NCBI GenBank assembly: GCA_964007475.1
Contig: OZ023273.1
Span: forward strand, 144,681,308-144,745,307
Length of the DNA: 64,000 bases
DNA from: Hybos culiciformis
Taxonomy: Eukaryota > Arthropoda > Insecta > Diptera > Hybotidae
Reading direction: 5' to 3'
The stretch's first letter is position 1; each line of letters opens with the position of its first letter. Positions 24,578 to 36,381 of the stretch are shown here, piece after piece. Below the pieces are notes generated by a model. The model was not told where the DNA came from, did no database searches, and saw only the letters and a program-made list of their open reading frames with translations. The position numbers and the translations under genes were made by a program.

Positions 24578-24845
24578 ATTCGTTCACATACTTACATACT
24601 TCATATAAGAACATACAATTTTGGAATAATCAATTCTAGGAGCTTACATTTGACAAAGATAGAGATCAACTTCCCAAATGAGTTCAATATCTCCTATAAT
24701 TATAATTATAATCAACTCATTACTATTGACTGACGATAAGGCCTGACCGGGCCTGACAAACATAATGTGTAAATCATCATTGCACTTATTTCATAATTTT
24801 AATTAAAAGATATTAATTTAAAAAATAAAAATGTAATATACTTAC

Positions 24846-24953
24846 AACTTGATCTAATCCAAAATAATTTTTTGATTTTGTTGCATATCCGAATTTTATT
24901 ATTATCCAAAGAATAAAAAATATTTGGAAATTTGTTAAATTTAAATATTTCAT
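24846..24953 (-). CDS. Mmp2: Mmp2-like metalloproteinase, coding exon 1 (start codon and signal peptide)
   Basis: Read on the minus strand, this exon gives 36 codons starting MKYLNLTNFQ. A hydrophobic stretch (about residues 9-24, IFFILWIIIKFGYA) is a typical secretory signal peptide. It ends at a GTAAGT donor after ...GLDQV in phase 0, matching the phase-0 acceptor of exon 2 18.5 kb away. The start is supported by an in-frame TAA at 24963-24965, 9 nt before the ATG, and by A at -3. The exon is below the usual ORF length cutoff and was found by eye. No domain is present in it, so its assignment to Mmp2 rests on phase, strand, the secretory signal and the absence of another candidate first exon. 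An alternative 5' exon is possible. Confidence 0.72.
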
Positions 24954-26580
24954 TTTTACAAATTAAAAAAAAATTATTTTTTTTTCACTATTATAACAAA
25001 TTAAAATACCATTTAAATTAAATTTTTTTTTTTACTTTATATTATTTTCTCTTTATTGATTTTTAAATATTTAATTTACACTTTTATTTCAATTTAGCAA
25101 ACATTAGGTTAAAAGTTCAATGTTTTTTCTATGGAAATTTAGTTTAAATACTTTTATACTATAAAACTATACTTGATATGTATGTAAGTATATCATACTC
25201 TATATTATATAAAAATAAAAGCTGTATACATAAATTCATTAAATTGTAAAATAACATGGAAGTGAATTCAATATTATTGTATTGGAAAAAAAAAAACTTT
25301 GACTTTGACACTTTAAAAAAAAAACACTAATTTTAATGAACTTCCTGAATTTTTGGTTATAGGACAATTTTATTCGTTTAAGTTAATGGCGAAACATTTA
25401 GGATTGTAATTTAAAAACAGGTACTACGTAATACTTCTAAAGTTTACAAGTATTTGAAGTTATAAGCTTAAGATTCTTATGTAATGCACATACATAAGTC
25501 CTAAGTACCTAATGCGAAATTAGTGACCTTGAACTTCGAGTAGGTACTATTAAATGATTTTTACTAAAATTGAATTTCTATTAAATATTGCTTTGTTCAA
25601 AAACCTAATCCTCGAATAAATTTCTAATATTGAACGAAAAGTCAATATTATAAGTTTTCTGAATATATACATATATATATATACAAACAATTTTAAATTT
25701 AATAAAATACGCAAACAAATTAAAGAATAAAACAATTTGTAAAAATATTTATTCAAAAATATTTACTCATTATTCTCAATTTACTTCCCAACATAACTCA
25801 ACTACAAGTTAAAAAATTTTCCTTTTGAAAAAATTTTCAATAGTGTTTTCTAAGATAATTTATGTATATTACACTCAAGCATGAATTTTGCCTAATCAGA
25901 ATAAAAAAATATTCTGTGGATAAAAGGATGCATGAATTATAGGTTAAAGTAACTATGATCAAAACAACTCAATAAAACATAAAGTTAACATAAAAAATTA
26001 TTAAGCCAGGATTATAATTCATTCATGTTTTATAGTATACAAAATCAAGCTTCTTGTTTTCTTGTCTTTTTATATAAGTTGTTTGGCGCAGTAGTTCTAG
26101 GTTCGAATCCTGACTGATACCATATCAAAAAAGTTGTTTCCATCGATGATTTGAGAAAAAAACCCAACTCAAAAAAAAAGTATTTGAACCATCAATTATG
26201 TAAAAATAAAAAATAAAAATAGTTTCAAGGATCAAGAGACATACTTTGTTAATCCTTTTTGGCACAGAATTGAATTTTTAAAATAACAAAACTAACTTTT
26301 GTATATAAAAAAAATTTTCCTTCTTTTGTTTTTTTTTTTTTTTCGTACAACAAAGTGTTATGACTCATAAAAACATAGTGATTTACATGTATGTTATGTA
26401 TATACACCGTTATTATAATACCGTTATTATTATCCTTTTATTCACATTATGTTGTTGTTTTTTTTTTTCGGTATGTCAGACAGTTTTTCCTTGAAATAAA
26501 AATAAAAAATAAATGTATATATACATACATATATATTACATATATATGTTTTTCTTTAACTTATTTAAGCGGTTAATGAC
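24954..26580. other. Upstream of Mmp2-like ATG; probable 5' UTR or next upstream intron
   Basis: AT-rich DNA with no reading frame. The first bases above 24953 are probably 5' UTR of the gene: the in-frame stop at 24963-24965 lies here. I see no splice acceptor or core promoter that I could defend. A SINE-like fragment lies at 26080-26179. Confidence 0.4.
26080..26179 (+). mobile_element. Truncated tRNA-derived SINE fragment
   Basis: A perfect pol III B box GGTTCGAATCC (26099-26109) sits only 5 nt after an A-box-like TGGCGCAGTAG (26083-26093). In a tRNA these boxes are 30 or more nt apart, so the anticodon region is deleted. A non-tRNA body follows and an A run (26171-26179) ends it. This fits a decayed SINE and not a working tRNA. 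Confidence 0.5.
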
Positions 26581-28050
26581 CTTTTTTTCGTTTTCGTTTT
26601 TTTAATTAGAATAAAAAAATTAAAATAATAATGATGCCATATAGAAATTTTTGATAATAATTTATATGAAAAAAAAAAAAAAAATTGGTATTTTAATCAT
26701 TAAATTATTTTTATTTATATATTTATTTTTATTTTATTTTTTTTTTCTAAATTATTATCTTATTTTTATAAATTTCTTCTTTTTTTTTTTTGTGATATCA
26801 AAATCTTTGAAAAAAGAAATTAATGTTTTTTTTAATTTTTTTTTTTTTTTGTTAACCGGAAATTTCATCCAAATTTAGAACACATGCGTCGCCATTCATA
26901 AAAAAAAAAAAAAAAAAAAAAATTCACGATGCAATCTTCTTCTTTGGGATCTATACTTATGTGAATTTTTTTTTCTTCTTTTCTTCTTCGTTTCAAAACA
27001 AAAAAAAAAAAAAATTTTTTTTAAATATAAAAAATTTTCTTTCTCTTTTGTTGTTTTCCGCAGCAGACGAGAACAAACCTTCAATTAGAAAAAAAACAAA
27101 AAAAAAAATGTTCTTTCAATTTTCAATTCAATTCAACGAAAAAAAAAATACAAAAAAAAAAAAACAAAGAAAACACTTAAACGTCAGAGACTATCTGATG
27201 CGTTGATAATAAACAAAACAAAATATAACATAAAAAAAAAAAAAACAAATCATAAAAATATAAAATTAATTCGCACAAATTAACGGTTATGTCTTCATAA
27301 AAATTTTGGTATGTAAAACGTTAATTTTATTTTTATTTTTTTTTTTTAACATAAAATTACGATAAAAATTATTTTCAATATAAAACAACAGTTAAAAAAA
27401 AAAAATTGTAAAATCTATATAATAAATTTTTCCTTTAATTTTTTTATTTTATTTATTTATTATTATTTATTATTTTATTTTTTAAAGATACAAAACACCG
27501 ACAAACGCAAAACTATATTCTCGTCAACAAACCGATCAACAACATACTACTGCTGCTCTTTAAATTTTTGTCGTACTTAATAATAAAAACACAGAATGAA
27601 AAAAAAAAAAAAAAAACGAAAAAAAAAAAAAATAAAACACACATATTTTTATCTGATTTTATTTTCTTTTTGTCTTCAACACGTTCCAACTCCAATGTGT
27701 TCAAATAAAAAAAAAATTAAATAGTTGATTTTTTTTTTTTTTTTAATTTTCTGAACCTAAAAGATATTTTTATTTATTAAAAAAAACTGAATTTTTATAT
27801 TTTTATTTTTAATTTCTTACTCTTTTAATAAAAAACAAAAATATAATAATAATATTTCTCTTTCTCCCTTTAATTGTTTTTGGTTTGGTTTGGTTTGTTT
27901 TTTTTTTTCGTAATAATGGAGCTAGAAAAACTAAAAAACAAACTAATTTTTATGAAAAAAATAAGAAAAAAAATATATTTTTTTTTCTTATTTTCAGATA
28001 TTATTGTGAGAAATAAATATAAAATGAGAGAAACTACATAAAATTGAATC
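26580..28050. repeat. Extreme homopolymer-rich block (A and T runs of 10-20)
   Basis: A 1.5-kb stretch where poly-A and poly-T runs alternate every few tens of bases, for example about 20 A at 26900-26920 and long A runs at 27600-27632. All apparent ORFs here encode poly-F, poly-K or poly-L and are compositional. Three short islands break it: 26880-26965, 27050-27085 and 27490-27560. Homopolymer lengths are likely to contain assembly errors. Confidence 0.8.
27490..27560 (-). promoter_or_regulatory. Candidate 5' leader or promoter island for the Mmp2-like gene
   Basis: Read on the minus strand, this island has normal complexity (AGCAGCAGTAGTATGTTGTT, GATCGGTTTGTTGACGAG, TTTTGCGTTTGTCGG) between homopolymer tracts. 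Together with the islands at 27050-27085 and 26880-26965 it looks like the leader of an insect developmental gene, about 2.5 kb upstream of the Mmp2-like start codon. I see no convincing TATA, initiator or DPE set, so this is a position for a transcript map and not a called promoter. Confidence 0.18.
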
Positions 28051-30647
28051 AAATGTAAAGGAAATTCACTTGGATGGGTTCAGTTTGATAGATATAGAAT
28101 GAAATTGGCAATTAATATGGGCTCGTCATTCATTTATTTGTATACCTACGCATGTAATTTATTCTGAAACCGACATACAATAATAAACAAACAAAGATAA
28201 TGATACCAAACTTATTGGACTCTAGTTATACTAACTCTGTTGTCTTTGTTTGTAAAAATTGACATGATAACTCATCACTTAAACATAAATTATTAATAAA
28301 TTTTTTTTTTTGTTCTACAAAAAAATTAATAATTCAAATGTAAAAAAATTAGAACACTACCTAAAAAATGAAGTATGGGGTTCGTTTAAAACATTTCGAT
28401 TTAAGATACTTTACTTTTAAGATACTTTAATCACAATCAGAATTTAAACATATTTTTAATGATCCTTCAATACCATTATACCATTACCATCTAGTCGCAT
28501 TTTTTTTTTATTGATCTATTCGACTTGAATTTACCCAATACAATCACAAACCCAAAATCGTATATAAAAAATATACATATTTTCGAATTCAAATAATTGA
28601 AATCGATTAGGCAGTTCATTGGTTATTTATAAAAATTTTAGTAGACAGATGTTCAATGGAAAACGGACTAAAAATTTTAAATTAGATTTACCAAATTTTT
28701 GAATTTTTTAAAAATCTTTCTCTTTAGCTTCATAAAAAATTAAAAATCGTCCGTCCGATTTAATTTAATTTATTTAAAAGTTTTCAAAACAAAAGTTTCC
28801 TGTTCATTCTATATTTTCGAAAAGGTATAATTGGACAATAAAATTAAATAGCATAGTTTATAAAAATAATACACTGTCTGTTCGTTAATGCAGTGAGTGC
28901 GATGAACAAAAAATAAAAATATATAAAAATAAGTACACAAAGTCCTAAACAAAGAATTTTAAAGTCGATTACCCTCCACTACTGAATGCGTAATTGACTT
29001 GCTAGGGTACATGAACTATGTGCATTTAATAACTTTTCTTATAGCAATGATTCTTTACTTAACTTTTAATTTTTATTATATGGACAGATACAAAATTTTC
29101 AGTTAATTTATGCGGTTTACATAAATATTTATGTATTTGTATGTATGTATATTATGTGGAATATGAATTTAAGAGATAAATGAAAATAAGAAAGAATTAA
29201 TTAATAAAATAAAAAAAAAATAATGCAAACATTTGTATTATTGATTTGAATCTTTTTACGGAAAAACCAATCATCAAACTCATCGTTTTAGTATTATATC
29301 TATTAATCGCATATAGTAAACGGAAATATTTTAATAAATCTTAACATTTAATATTAATGCAAAAATAATGAATAATTCTATTTTAAAGAGAATATAATTA
29401 ATATACAAGAATTGTATTTAGAATTCAATTAGAATATCTTTCACCTTTTAAGTTTTTTTTTTTCTTATTTGCGGTTAATTAATATTATCGAATATACAAG
29501 AAAATTTGAAAAATATTTGGTGTATTAAAAGTATATGCTAATATGATTCATGATAGTCCAAAATATTGAAATATATAGAAAAATTTCGATATCATCGAAT
29601 TAGAATGACCAATTTTTATTTTTACTATCCGTACGGCAAACTAGAATTTTATATATGTGGAAACCATAGTTTGTATTTTGGCAATTTATTCAGAATATGA
29701 ATTATATCTTCATCTTTAATTTGTGTTCAGTTTCATAGAAATGATGTATGACTTATAAAATTTCCAATATTTTGCTCACATCAATACTGAATTATATTTA
29801 TATAGAAACTTAATAGTCTTTAACAAACAATTATTATATAATTGATAATTCTACATTATTTCCTTATTATATTTCATGTAATCTTTCTACTTCTTCTTGT
29901 GAACAAGCTCTCTATTACTTATGTTTAATATTATAAGTTAACATAATCTTAAGAAACAGAAATTTTCATTATTTTGATAAAAATGCGTATGTAGAAATGA
30001 AAGAATCATAATTATATATACTTATTTTTTTTGAATTAGTCAAAGAAAATTAATTGCTTAAAGATAAATTAATAAACAACAAAATTAAAAATAAAAATAT
30101 CACCGAACTGGCTAATGTCCACATAATTATTACTCATTATAAAGAAATTTGAAAAAGTCATCAATTCGTTCGCGAAATTTATCACATTTTATATAATTTA
30201 GAATTTTTAAATTAAAAATTCTATTTGCAAAATATCTGTAAAATAATTATAATTTTTTTTTTAAGTATTTAAACATAAAGTTGTTAAAGATTCTTGGAAT
30301 ATTATTTGACTTACAATATTTTTATACCCAACCAAGATAATAAAAGAAACCTGTTTAATAGATTTTAAGAGCTATTACATTATATATGCATTACACATAT
30401 AATATGTTATTCACAACAAGAAGTTTAATGTGAAACAAAGCTGAGTCCATCTGATATATTATATATTAGTACAAAAATATGAATTTTTTTATGGATAAAT
30501 TTAAAGAATAAGTACTAAAATAAAGACATAGAAAGCATATTTGTCTTTGATAAATTTTGGTAAATTTGAACTAAGATTATATTGATACCAATAAGCCTTG
30601 AATCCGAATCCCATCGAATGTACTGCTTTCACAATTTTCATAATTTA

Positions 30648-30765
30648 GCACGTTTTAAGGTATTTCAATGAAATTGCACGTTTTAAAGTTTCAAATTTCA
30701 AGATAGACCCAATTTCAAGGTTTAATGTTTATGAATTTACACTTTTTGGGCTATAAAGCACGTTT
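30648..30765 (+). repeat. Spaced GCACGTTTT motif cluster
   Basis: GCACGTTTTAA appears twice (near 30649 and 30677), then GCACGTTTTTTT near 30758. Further relaxed copies occur near 30958 and 30980, separated by TTTCAA-rich spacers. It could be a decayed tandem family or an interspersed repeat. No ends defined. Confidence 0.35.
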
Positions 30766-31335
30766 TTTTTTATTTTATTTCATAAGGTTTTACTGATAAA
30801 ATAAAATTCCTTGTAATTTTTTTTTTCAATTCAGTAAGTTTACTTTTATCAAAAAAAAAAATCCTATATAGCATAAAAATTTTAAAGTTGGTATTTTTAC
30901 ATTCATTATATAATTAAATTACTTCACTGTTTATTTATGATATTTATTGCATATTTTGCACGTTTCTTAGTTTTGATTACACGTTTGAAATATTCACAGC
31001 ATAAACTTTCGATCTCGAGCTGTTCTAAGAAAAGAAATAATTTGTCCATTAATTTTTCAATGAAAAGTATAAGAAAGCTCTGCAAAAGGAAACAAGAACC
31101 ACCCAGGCTTAAGTAACGTTGAAGAAACTAGTTCAAAAGAAATTATATACTGATACAAAAGGGAAGTTACTGAAGTTACTGAAAAGAGCTAATGGAGAAG
31201 AATATTACAAAAGTTTCTCTATATTAGGTTGCTGTTTAAAATATAGTTTTTTTTAATTTGTAACTAAATTAAACCAATACATTTTTAGTAAATATATTTG
31301 ACTATTCAATAAAGCTTTTCCCAAAATGGTCTTAA

Positions 31336-31440
31336 ATTCGTTCTGGGAACTGTTTTTAAGGGAATTGTTTGCTTTTTCGTATAATTTCAGGCAATTGTTT
31401 TTCAGGAAATGCTCTTCGGGGAATAGTCCCATGAGCCAAA
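31336..31440 (+). repeat. Degenerate array, unit about GGGAATTGTTTTTCA
   Basis: Decayed units such as GGGAACTGTTTTTAA, GGGAATTGTTTGC, GGCAATTGTTTTTCA, GGAAATGCTCTTCGG and GGAATAGTCCCATG follow one another at about 15-bp spacing, with one longer interval. The reverse complement of the 18497-18652 unit (CTTCCGGGATTATG) is similar, so both may belong to one family. Confidence 0.5.
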
Positions 31441-33947
31441 TTGTCTAGAGAAATTTTCCAAATATGGGATAAAAATAGAAATGTAAATACAATAATATCT
31501 TTATTTCTCAAATAATACATATAAATAATTATTTTTTAGGTGGGTTAATTTATTTTTGTGTGGACTTTAGAGTAGGATTCATTTATATCGTATAATAATT
31601 TCATTATAAATACAATAATTATTATAACTATTATACTTTAAGCTGGAAACAATCAGACTAATTTAATATTGAAGTGAATTGCATTAAAATTGTGAAAGAA
31701 AATAGTGTAGAGTTCAGACATGAAAATTAGTTCAAAATAATATTCTAATAAATATTATAAAATTTGAAGAGAGCCGTTATTTGCTAATTTGATTCAATTC
31801 AAAAAATCCATCAAATATAGGCTTAAAATGAAGTTCTTCTTTAAGAGGAAGTGTATTTTTTTTATTAACATTATAAGTATGTAAATATAAACTAAGACAA
31901 TACTCTTCATTATACGAATTGAAGTGCACTTCATAAACAATAATTTTTATGTTACATTATATGTAAAAGTATAATCGTGGAGTTGTTATCGTAATCCCTT
32001 CACGTATACATAATTTTGAAAAATAATTCTTTCTTGTCGGAATAAAAAACAAAAATACAAGATTGCTTTAAATGAAAAGAATTTTAAATGTAACGATGTG
32101 TATATAAATTTTTCTTTGAATTATAACAAAAATAAAAGATTTGTTTATTCAATTGCATAAAATATTTTTTTAACTCTGGTAAATTAACTCCTTTTAGAGA
32201 TTTTCCTTGCTTTTGAAACAAAACCAAAAATAAACTGTTTTGTTTTTTGATTTGCCCATTCAGTAATATAAAATAAGTTAAAAAAAGAGAATGAAGGTTG
32301 GGTGCCTTCTTATATGATTTCAATTTTAATAATACTAAAAGTATTTATTTTGTTTTATGATCTAGGAACTTTTTGGGCTTGAAAAAAAGATAATTTTGAT
32401 CATGGCGTGATTATTTTAAGTACTTTATAAATTACATATCGCTTTAATGCTAAAAGTCTTAGTTCAGATTATTCGAATTTTGCTTAATGTCTTCGAATTT
32501 AAATACTAGTTTGTTTTTCTGGCAAATATAATGCACCATGACTATGCACTATCATTATTTCATAATTTCTTTAAAATTGTTTTAATTAATGCAGATTTTC
32601 TAAACATTAAATTAGTATATTAGAGGTTAGAGGATTAATTTATGAATTTTTTCTGGGTCGTACGATGAAAAATTGAAAATGCGAATTAAGTCTCAAGAGG
32701 TATGAATATTTGATTTTTCAATAAGTAACGATTGCCCTCCTTAGCCCTTAATTTTGTTTAAAAAAAATTTACCCTATTATTTCCTTAAGGTAATATTCTT
32801 AAGAGTAAGAAACTTAAGTTTTTGCAATGCATTTGGCTCTTAATCTCTTTAAAAAAGTGAAACTCTGTATATATGTATGATTTTTAAACGTTTTATCTTG
32901 GTGTTGATAGATTCAATAAACTATATTATTGGCAATCACAAAAAAAACTATCAAATTAAATAAAAATCTGGTACCACTTTCTATACAGCTGTCATTCGAA
33001 TTTAAGTACTATAACTGTCTATAACAGTTGAAAATGACTAGGTATTATACTGTCTATACTATATACATATATATATTTTTGACGGTATAAAATGTAACTA
33101 ATTTTTTTTTTACATGCAATAATCTTATAAGTGTTGTGTCGTGTATGTAGGTAAGAAAAACATCAATCAAAATGACATTGAGATTGTTTTTATTCTTTAA
33201 ATTATTTTTTAGTTTTTCAAATTTTTTTGTAACGCTTTTTATAATTCAAGAAAAATTATAACATACTATAATTTTTCATGCAAGTTCGCTGAATTAAAAG
33301 AGTAAACGTATCTTTTAATAATATACTCATAATATACTTATAAGCTTAAATTTTTAATGTGCATATTTTTGATTTGTTGGATTTTAAAGCTCTGTAATAT
33401 AGTAAAACATAAAATAATTTATATATACCACATACTTCCAACTCGAACTCTTTTGTAAGTTCTTTCTTAGTGCTGGAACTTATTAATATCATTTAATGTT
33501 ATGTTGAAAGTTTTCTTACATGGAGAATATTATTAACTTTAAGAATTCGAAAAGTTAGCAGAAGAAATTATGGGATTGTGTATTTGCGAATGATCATATT
33601 TTTAATGAAAATTACTATAAATATTATATATTTTTTTAGTATATATAGTTTGAAGTTTTCATTTAAAAAGGATTTAATTTTGTACCCAAAGGTATATATA
33701 TAAGGAAATAGAATATGTTTATACATATTGTGTATATAATATATATTTTTTCTCAAACTTTAGGTACTTATTTTCTTACCAAAAATAAAACGTGACGAAG
33801 ACGGCAAAATAATAAAATATATTCAGATTACTTCGTTTGCATAAGAAACATAACAGATATTTCTTTTGAAAGTCATTAACATAAAAGAGGGAATGAAAAT
33901 TTTGATAATTGGATATGCAGCTTAATAGAATATTATAATTTTTTTTT

Positions 33948-33963
33948 ATTATTATTATTATTA
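33948..33963 (+). repeat. (ATT)n microsatellite
   Basis: A short perfect ATT run. Similar simple runs occur at 17753-17769 and 45203-45223 (TA) and at 46643-46669 (ATT). Confidence 0.9.
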
Positions 33964-36247
33964 TCATTACACACATTTTTAATGAATAATTTAAGAAAAT
34001 AAATTTATTCAATTTATATATATTTTTTTTTTATTTGTAAAAAAACTCTATTATTATTAAAGCTTGAAATTTTTTAACAAATTCATGGTAATTTCTCAAA
34101 TTTAATGCATTTTTATTATACATATAGTTCTTAAATTCACTCAACGTTTTATTGAAAATGTTAGGCAGAATTTCTAATACACATTAAATATGTAGTTTTT
34201 GTTGTAAGATCTGATTTATTAAAAAATTAATGCAGAATTAATTGTTTTTAAAATATTTTGACTTCGTAGAATTAAAAAAAGAACATAGACACTACACTAC
34301 ACCATGACAACCGATTAATAGACTTATGTAATAATAAATCGTTTTTAATTGGTAGAAAAATTAAAATTTAAAAAAATTTTTTAGTTGTAAAATATCTAGA
34401 AACATTTACTATTTTATTTTTTTTGCAGTAAATGAAATACCTCACTTAAATACCAGGGTCGATTCAATATCGCTATCATTATATAAAATTTATTTTTAAT
34501 CTAAAATAAAATCAAGTCGATAATTTTTTTTTTCAGATATTTCAAAAGGAAGTACATTAAAATATTTCTCACAATAATAAAACAGAAAAAAAAGTTTTTT
34601 TTTTTTATATAGACATGTGCGTTTATTTTATCCTTTATTGAATATATATTGTAGAACTCCTATTATTTTATATTTTGATATATTTTTAAAACATTTTTTG
34701 CATACTAAACAAAATTACGAAAAAATAATAAAAAAAAAAAAAAGATAAAATATGTCGTGTATGTATTTGAAAAAAAAAAAAAAAAAAACGTTTTACTAAC
34801 TATCTTTTAAATGTTAGTGCATATAAAAACAGAAAAAGATATTTGTATGATTTTTGAAAAGAAAAATATAGCTAAACTTATGTTCACTGCATAGAACTGA
34901 CGGTAAGTAAATAAATGTTAAGTAAATCAACATAGTATAGTTACTTACTAAAACTATACTCATTAACATTCACAACAAACAATTGAAAAACGTAAACCAA
35001 TTATGTTCAAACATAAATGTTGAAAAATCACAAGTTTTATAGTATAAGTAAAGGTCCTTTGGATACATATAAATAGTTTCCATTTTTCCAATTATAAAAT
35101 TTTAAAGAATAACACTAACCAAAATATAATTCAAAATCTCTTGGTTTCATTTTAATTGACAGAATCTATAATAGGCCATAAGCTGCTATTATCCTATTTT
35201 ATATAAAAATATCGAAATTTGTCTGCTCATAAATTTAAAGTAAGCACTTAAAAAGTAAACAAAAATACAAGTAATTAAGTCCGAGAGATTAATAAATGCA
35301 GACATAATATCAATATTTTATAATAAAAATATTTTTAAGAAGCTCACAATATAGACAAATTTAATCTTTCTTTCATCATCTAAATATTCCGTCAAATTTG
35401 ATGTAAATTTATATATTTAGCACAATATTTTCTATATCAAATTAAATATGAACATTATTTTCGGCTAATATTAAATTTAACTTTCAGTTAGACATATTCA
35501 ATGTGTTACGTGTACTCGAATATTTATCAACTTAAATTGACTGTTAGATATTCATAATGCAAAGCCTCAACAAAATGAATACATAACCTATATATGTTTA
35601 CATGGTAATTTTTACGATATTCTGACATCATAAATATAAGGAAAGAGGAAAATGTTTAGTTTTCTTTCAAATCTTACATATTAAAAACAATTGAAAACAT
35701 TAAAATAAAATAAAAAAGGATTAAAGGGAGAGAGTAAAAAATTTATGTTATTTTAAATTCAAAATTTATAATGAAACGTGATCCAAAACGAGAAGAAAAA
35801 AATAACACACAAATTGTTCATATAATATTAAATTTTCTTCAAATTTTCACACAATTACTAAGCATTTTACACACATACAGTTTACACTAACCTTATTCAC
35901 TCATTCATAATGTTCTAAAAAAAAAAATGTAAAATAAATATCTAGGTTTATATGTAAAAAATATATATATATTGCCTTATGTTAGAAATAAATTTATTGC
36001 CAAAACAAAGCTTTTATTTTTGAAAATAATTCAAAACCAAATATTGATATATATTTAAAAAAAAAAAGTTCTTTTTTAATTTACTATGATTGATTGATAC
36101 TGATAGTGATGCAAAGAATAATGCTGAATCGAACTGGACTTGGCATAATAAGGCTCTTGAAAACTAACGTGAGCACATATTATATTTCAAGATTATACAC
36201 CATTTAGATTTCTAAATTTTGAAAATCTATATCTCCACAATAAAAGT

Positions 36248-36381
36248 TTACAGATCATCTTGTTTCTTCAGAAGTCCCTTCAAACTTCTAATCGGTTTTC
36301 TGATTCTATATGGTATTTGTTGAGGTAAATTATTTCTTATTTCGCCAAAGTAGAGAGACATAATAATATTTGCCTTTGAAA
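36248..36381 (-). CDS. Candidate terminal exon of an unrecognised gene
   Basis: On the minus strand a strong acceptor (TTTTTGTCTCTTCAG, ending at 36382) opens a 43-residue frame that ends in TAA at 36248-36250. It reads SKANIIMSLYFGEIRNNLP, then QQIPYRIRKPIRSLKGLL and KKQDDL. Residue use is balanced and unlike the poly-F/K/N frames around it, with a basic, amphipathic C-terminal part. The exon needs a preceding exon ending in phase 1, and I could not find one. I do not recognise the protein. It could be a real last exon, a retrocopy fragment or a transposon relic. Confidence 0.3.

Larger units (their letters stand above)
6357..24845 (-). other. Intron 1 of Mmp2-like gene, 18.5 kb, transposon-rich
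   Basis: Bounded by a GTAAGT donor at 24845 and a TTTCAG acceptor at 6357. It contains the hAT, Harbinger-like, fold-back and SINE insertions listed separately. Outside those, 7691-12290, 12476-14910, 15310-16660, 17160-18490, 18655-19500, 19545-19820, 20845-21640 and 21870-23720 are AT-rich with A/T runs and short ATA tracts. I see no coding exon, tRNA or further paired termini there. The intron is large relative to the 36- and 34-codon exons that it separates. Confidence 0.75.
1..24953 (-). other. Mmp2: Mmp2-like gene body (5' part; gene continues beyond position 1)
   Basis: The span covers three coding exons, intron 1 (6357-24845), intron 2 (5516-6254) and the beginning of intron 3 (1-5315). 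MMPs are secreted or membrane-tethered zinc endopeptidases that cut extracellular matrix. In Drosophila, Mmp2 is membrane (GPI) anchored and acts in tissue remodelling, tracheal growth and dendrite or axon pruning. Only the signal peptide and propeptide, about 136 residues, are in the window. The catalytic and hemopexin domains are outside. The long AT-rich first intron is where enhancers commonly sit in such genes, but I cannot see individual binding sites. No premature stop or frameshift is seen, so the exons look functional. Confidence 0.8.
28051..36247. other. Intergenic or intronic AT-rich DNA, no gene seen
   Basis: Only A/T-rich sequence with microsatellites, apart from the degenerate array at 31336-31440 and a patch at 30640-30770 with spaced GCACGTTTTAA motifs. 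No ORF with recognisable protein similarity, no tRNA and no paired transposon termini found. Confidence 0.5.

Noticed and set aside
26083..26130. Functional tRNA gene suggested by the perfect GGTTCGAATCC box
   Set aside because: A and B boxes are only 5 nt apart, and there is no anticodon arm or acceptor pairing.
26651..28052. Several ORFs of 60-81 codons on both strands
   Set aside because: They are translations of poly-A/T tracts (poly-F, poly-K, poly-I) with no protein character.
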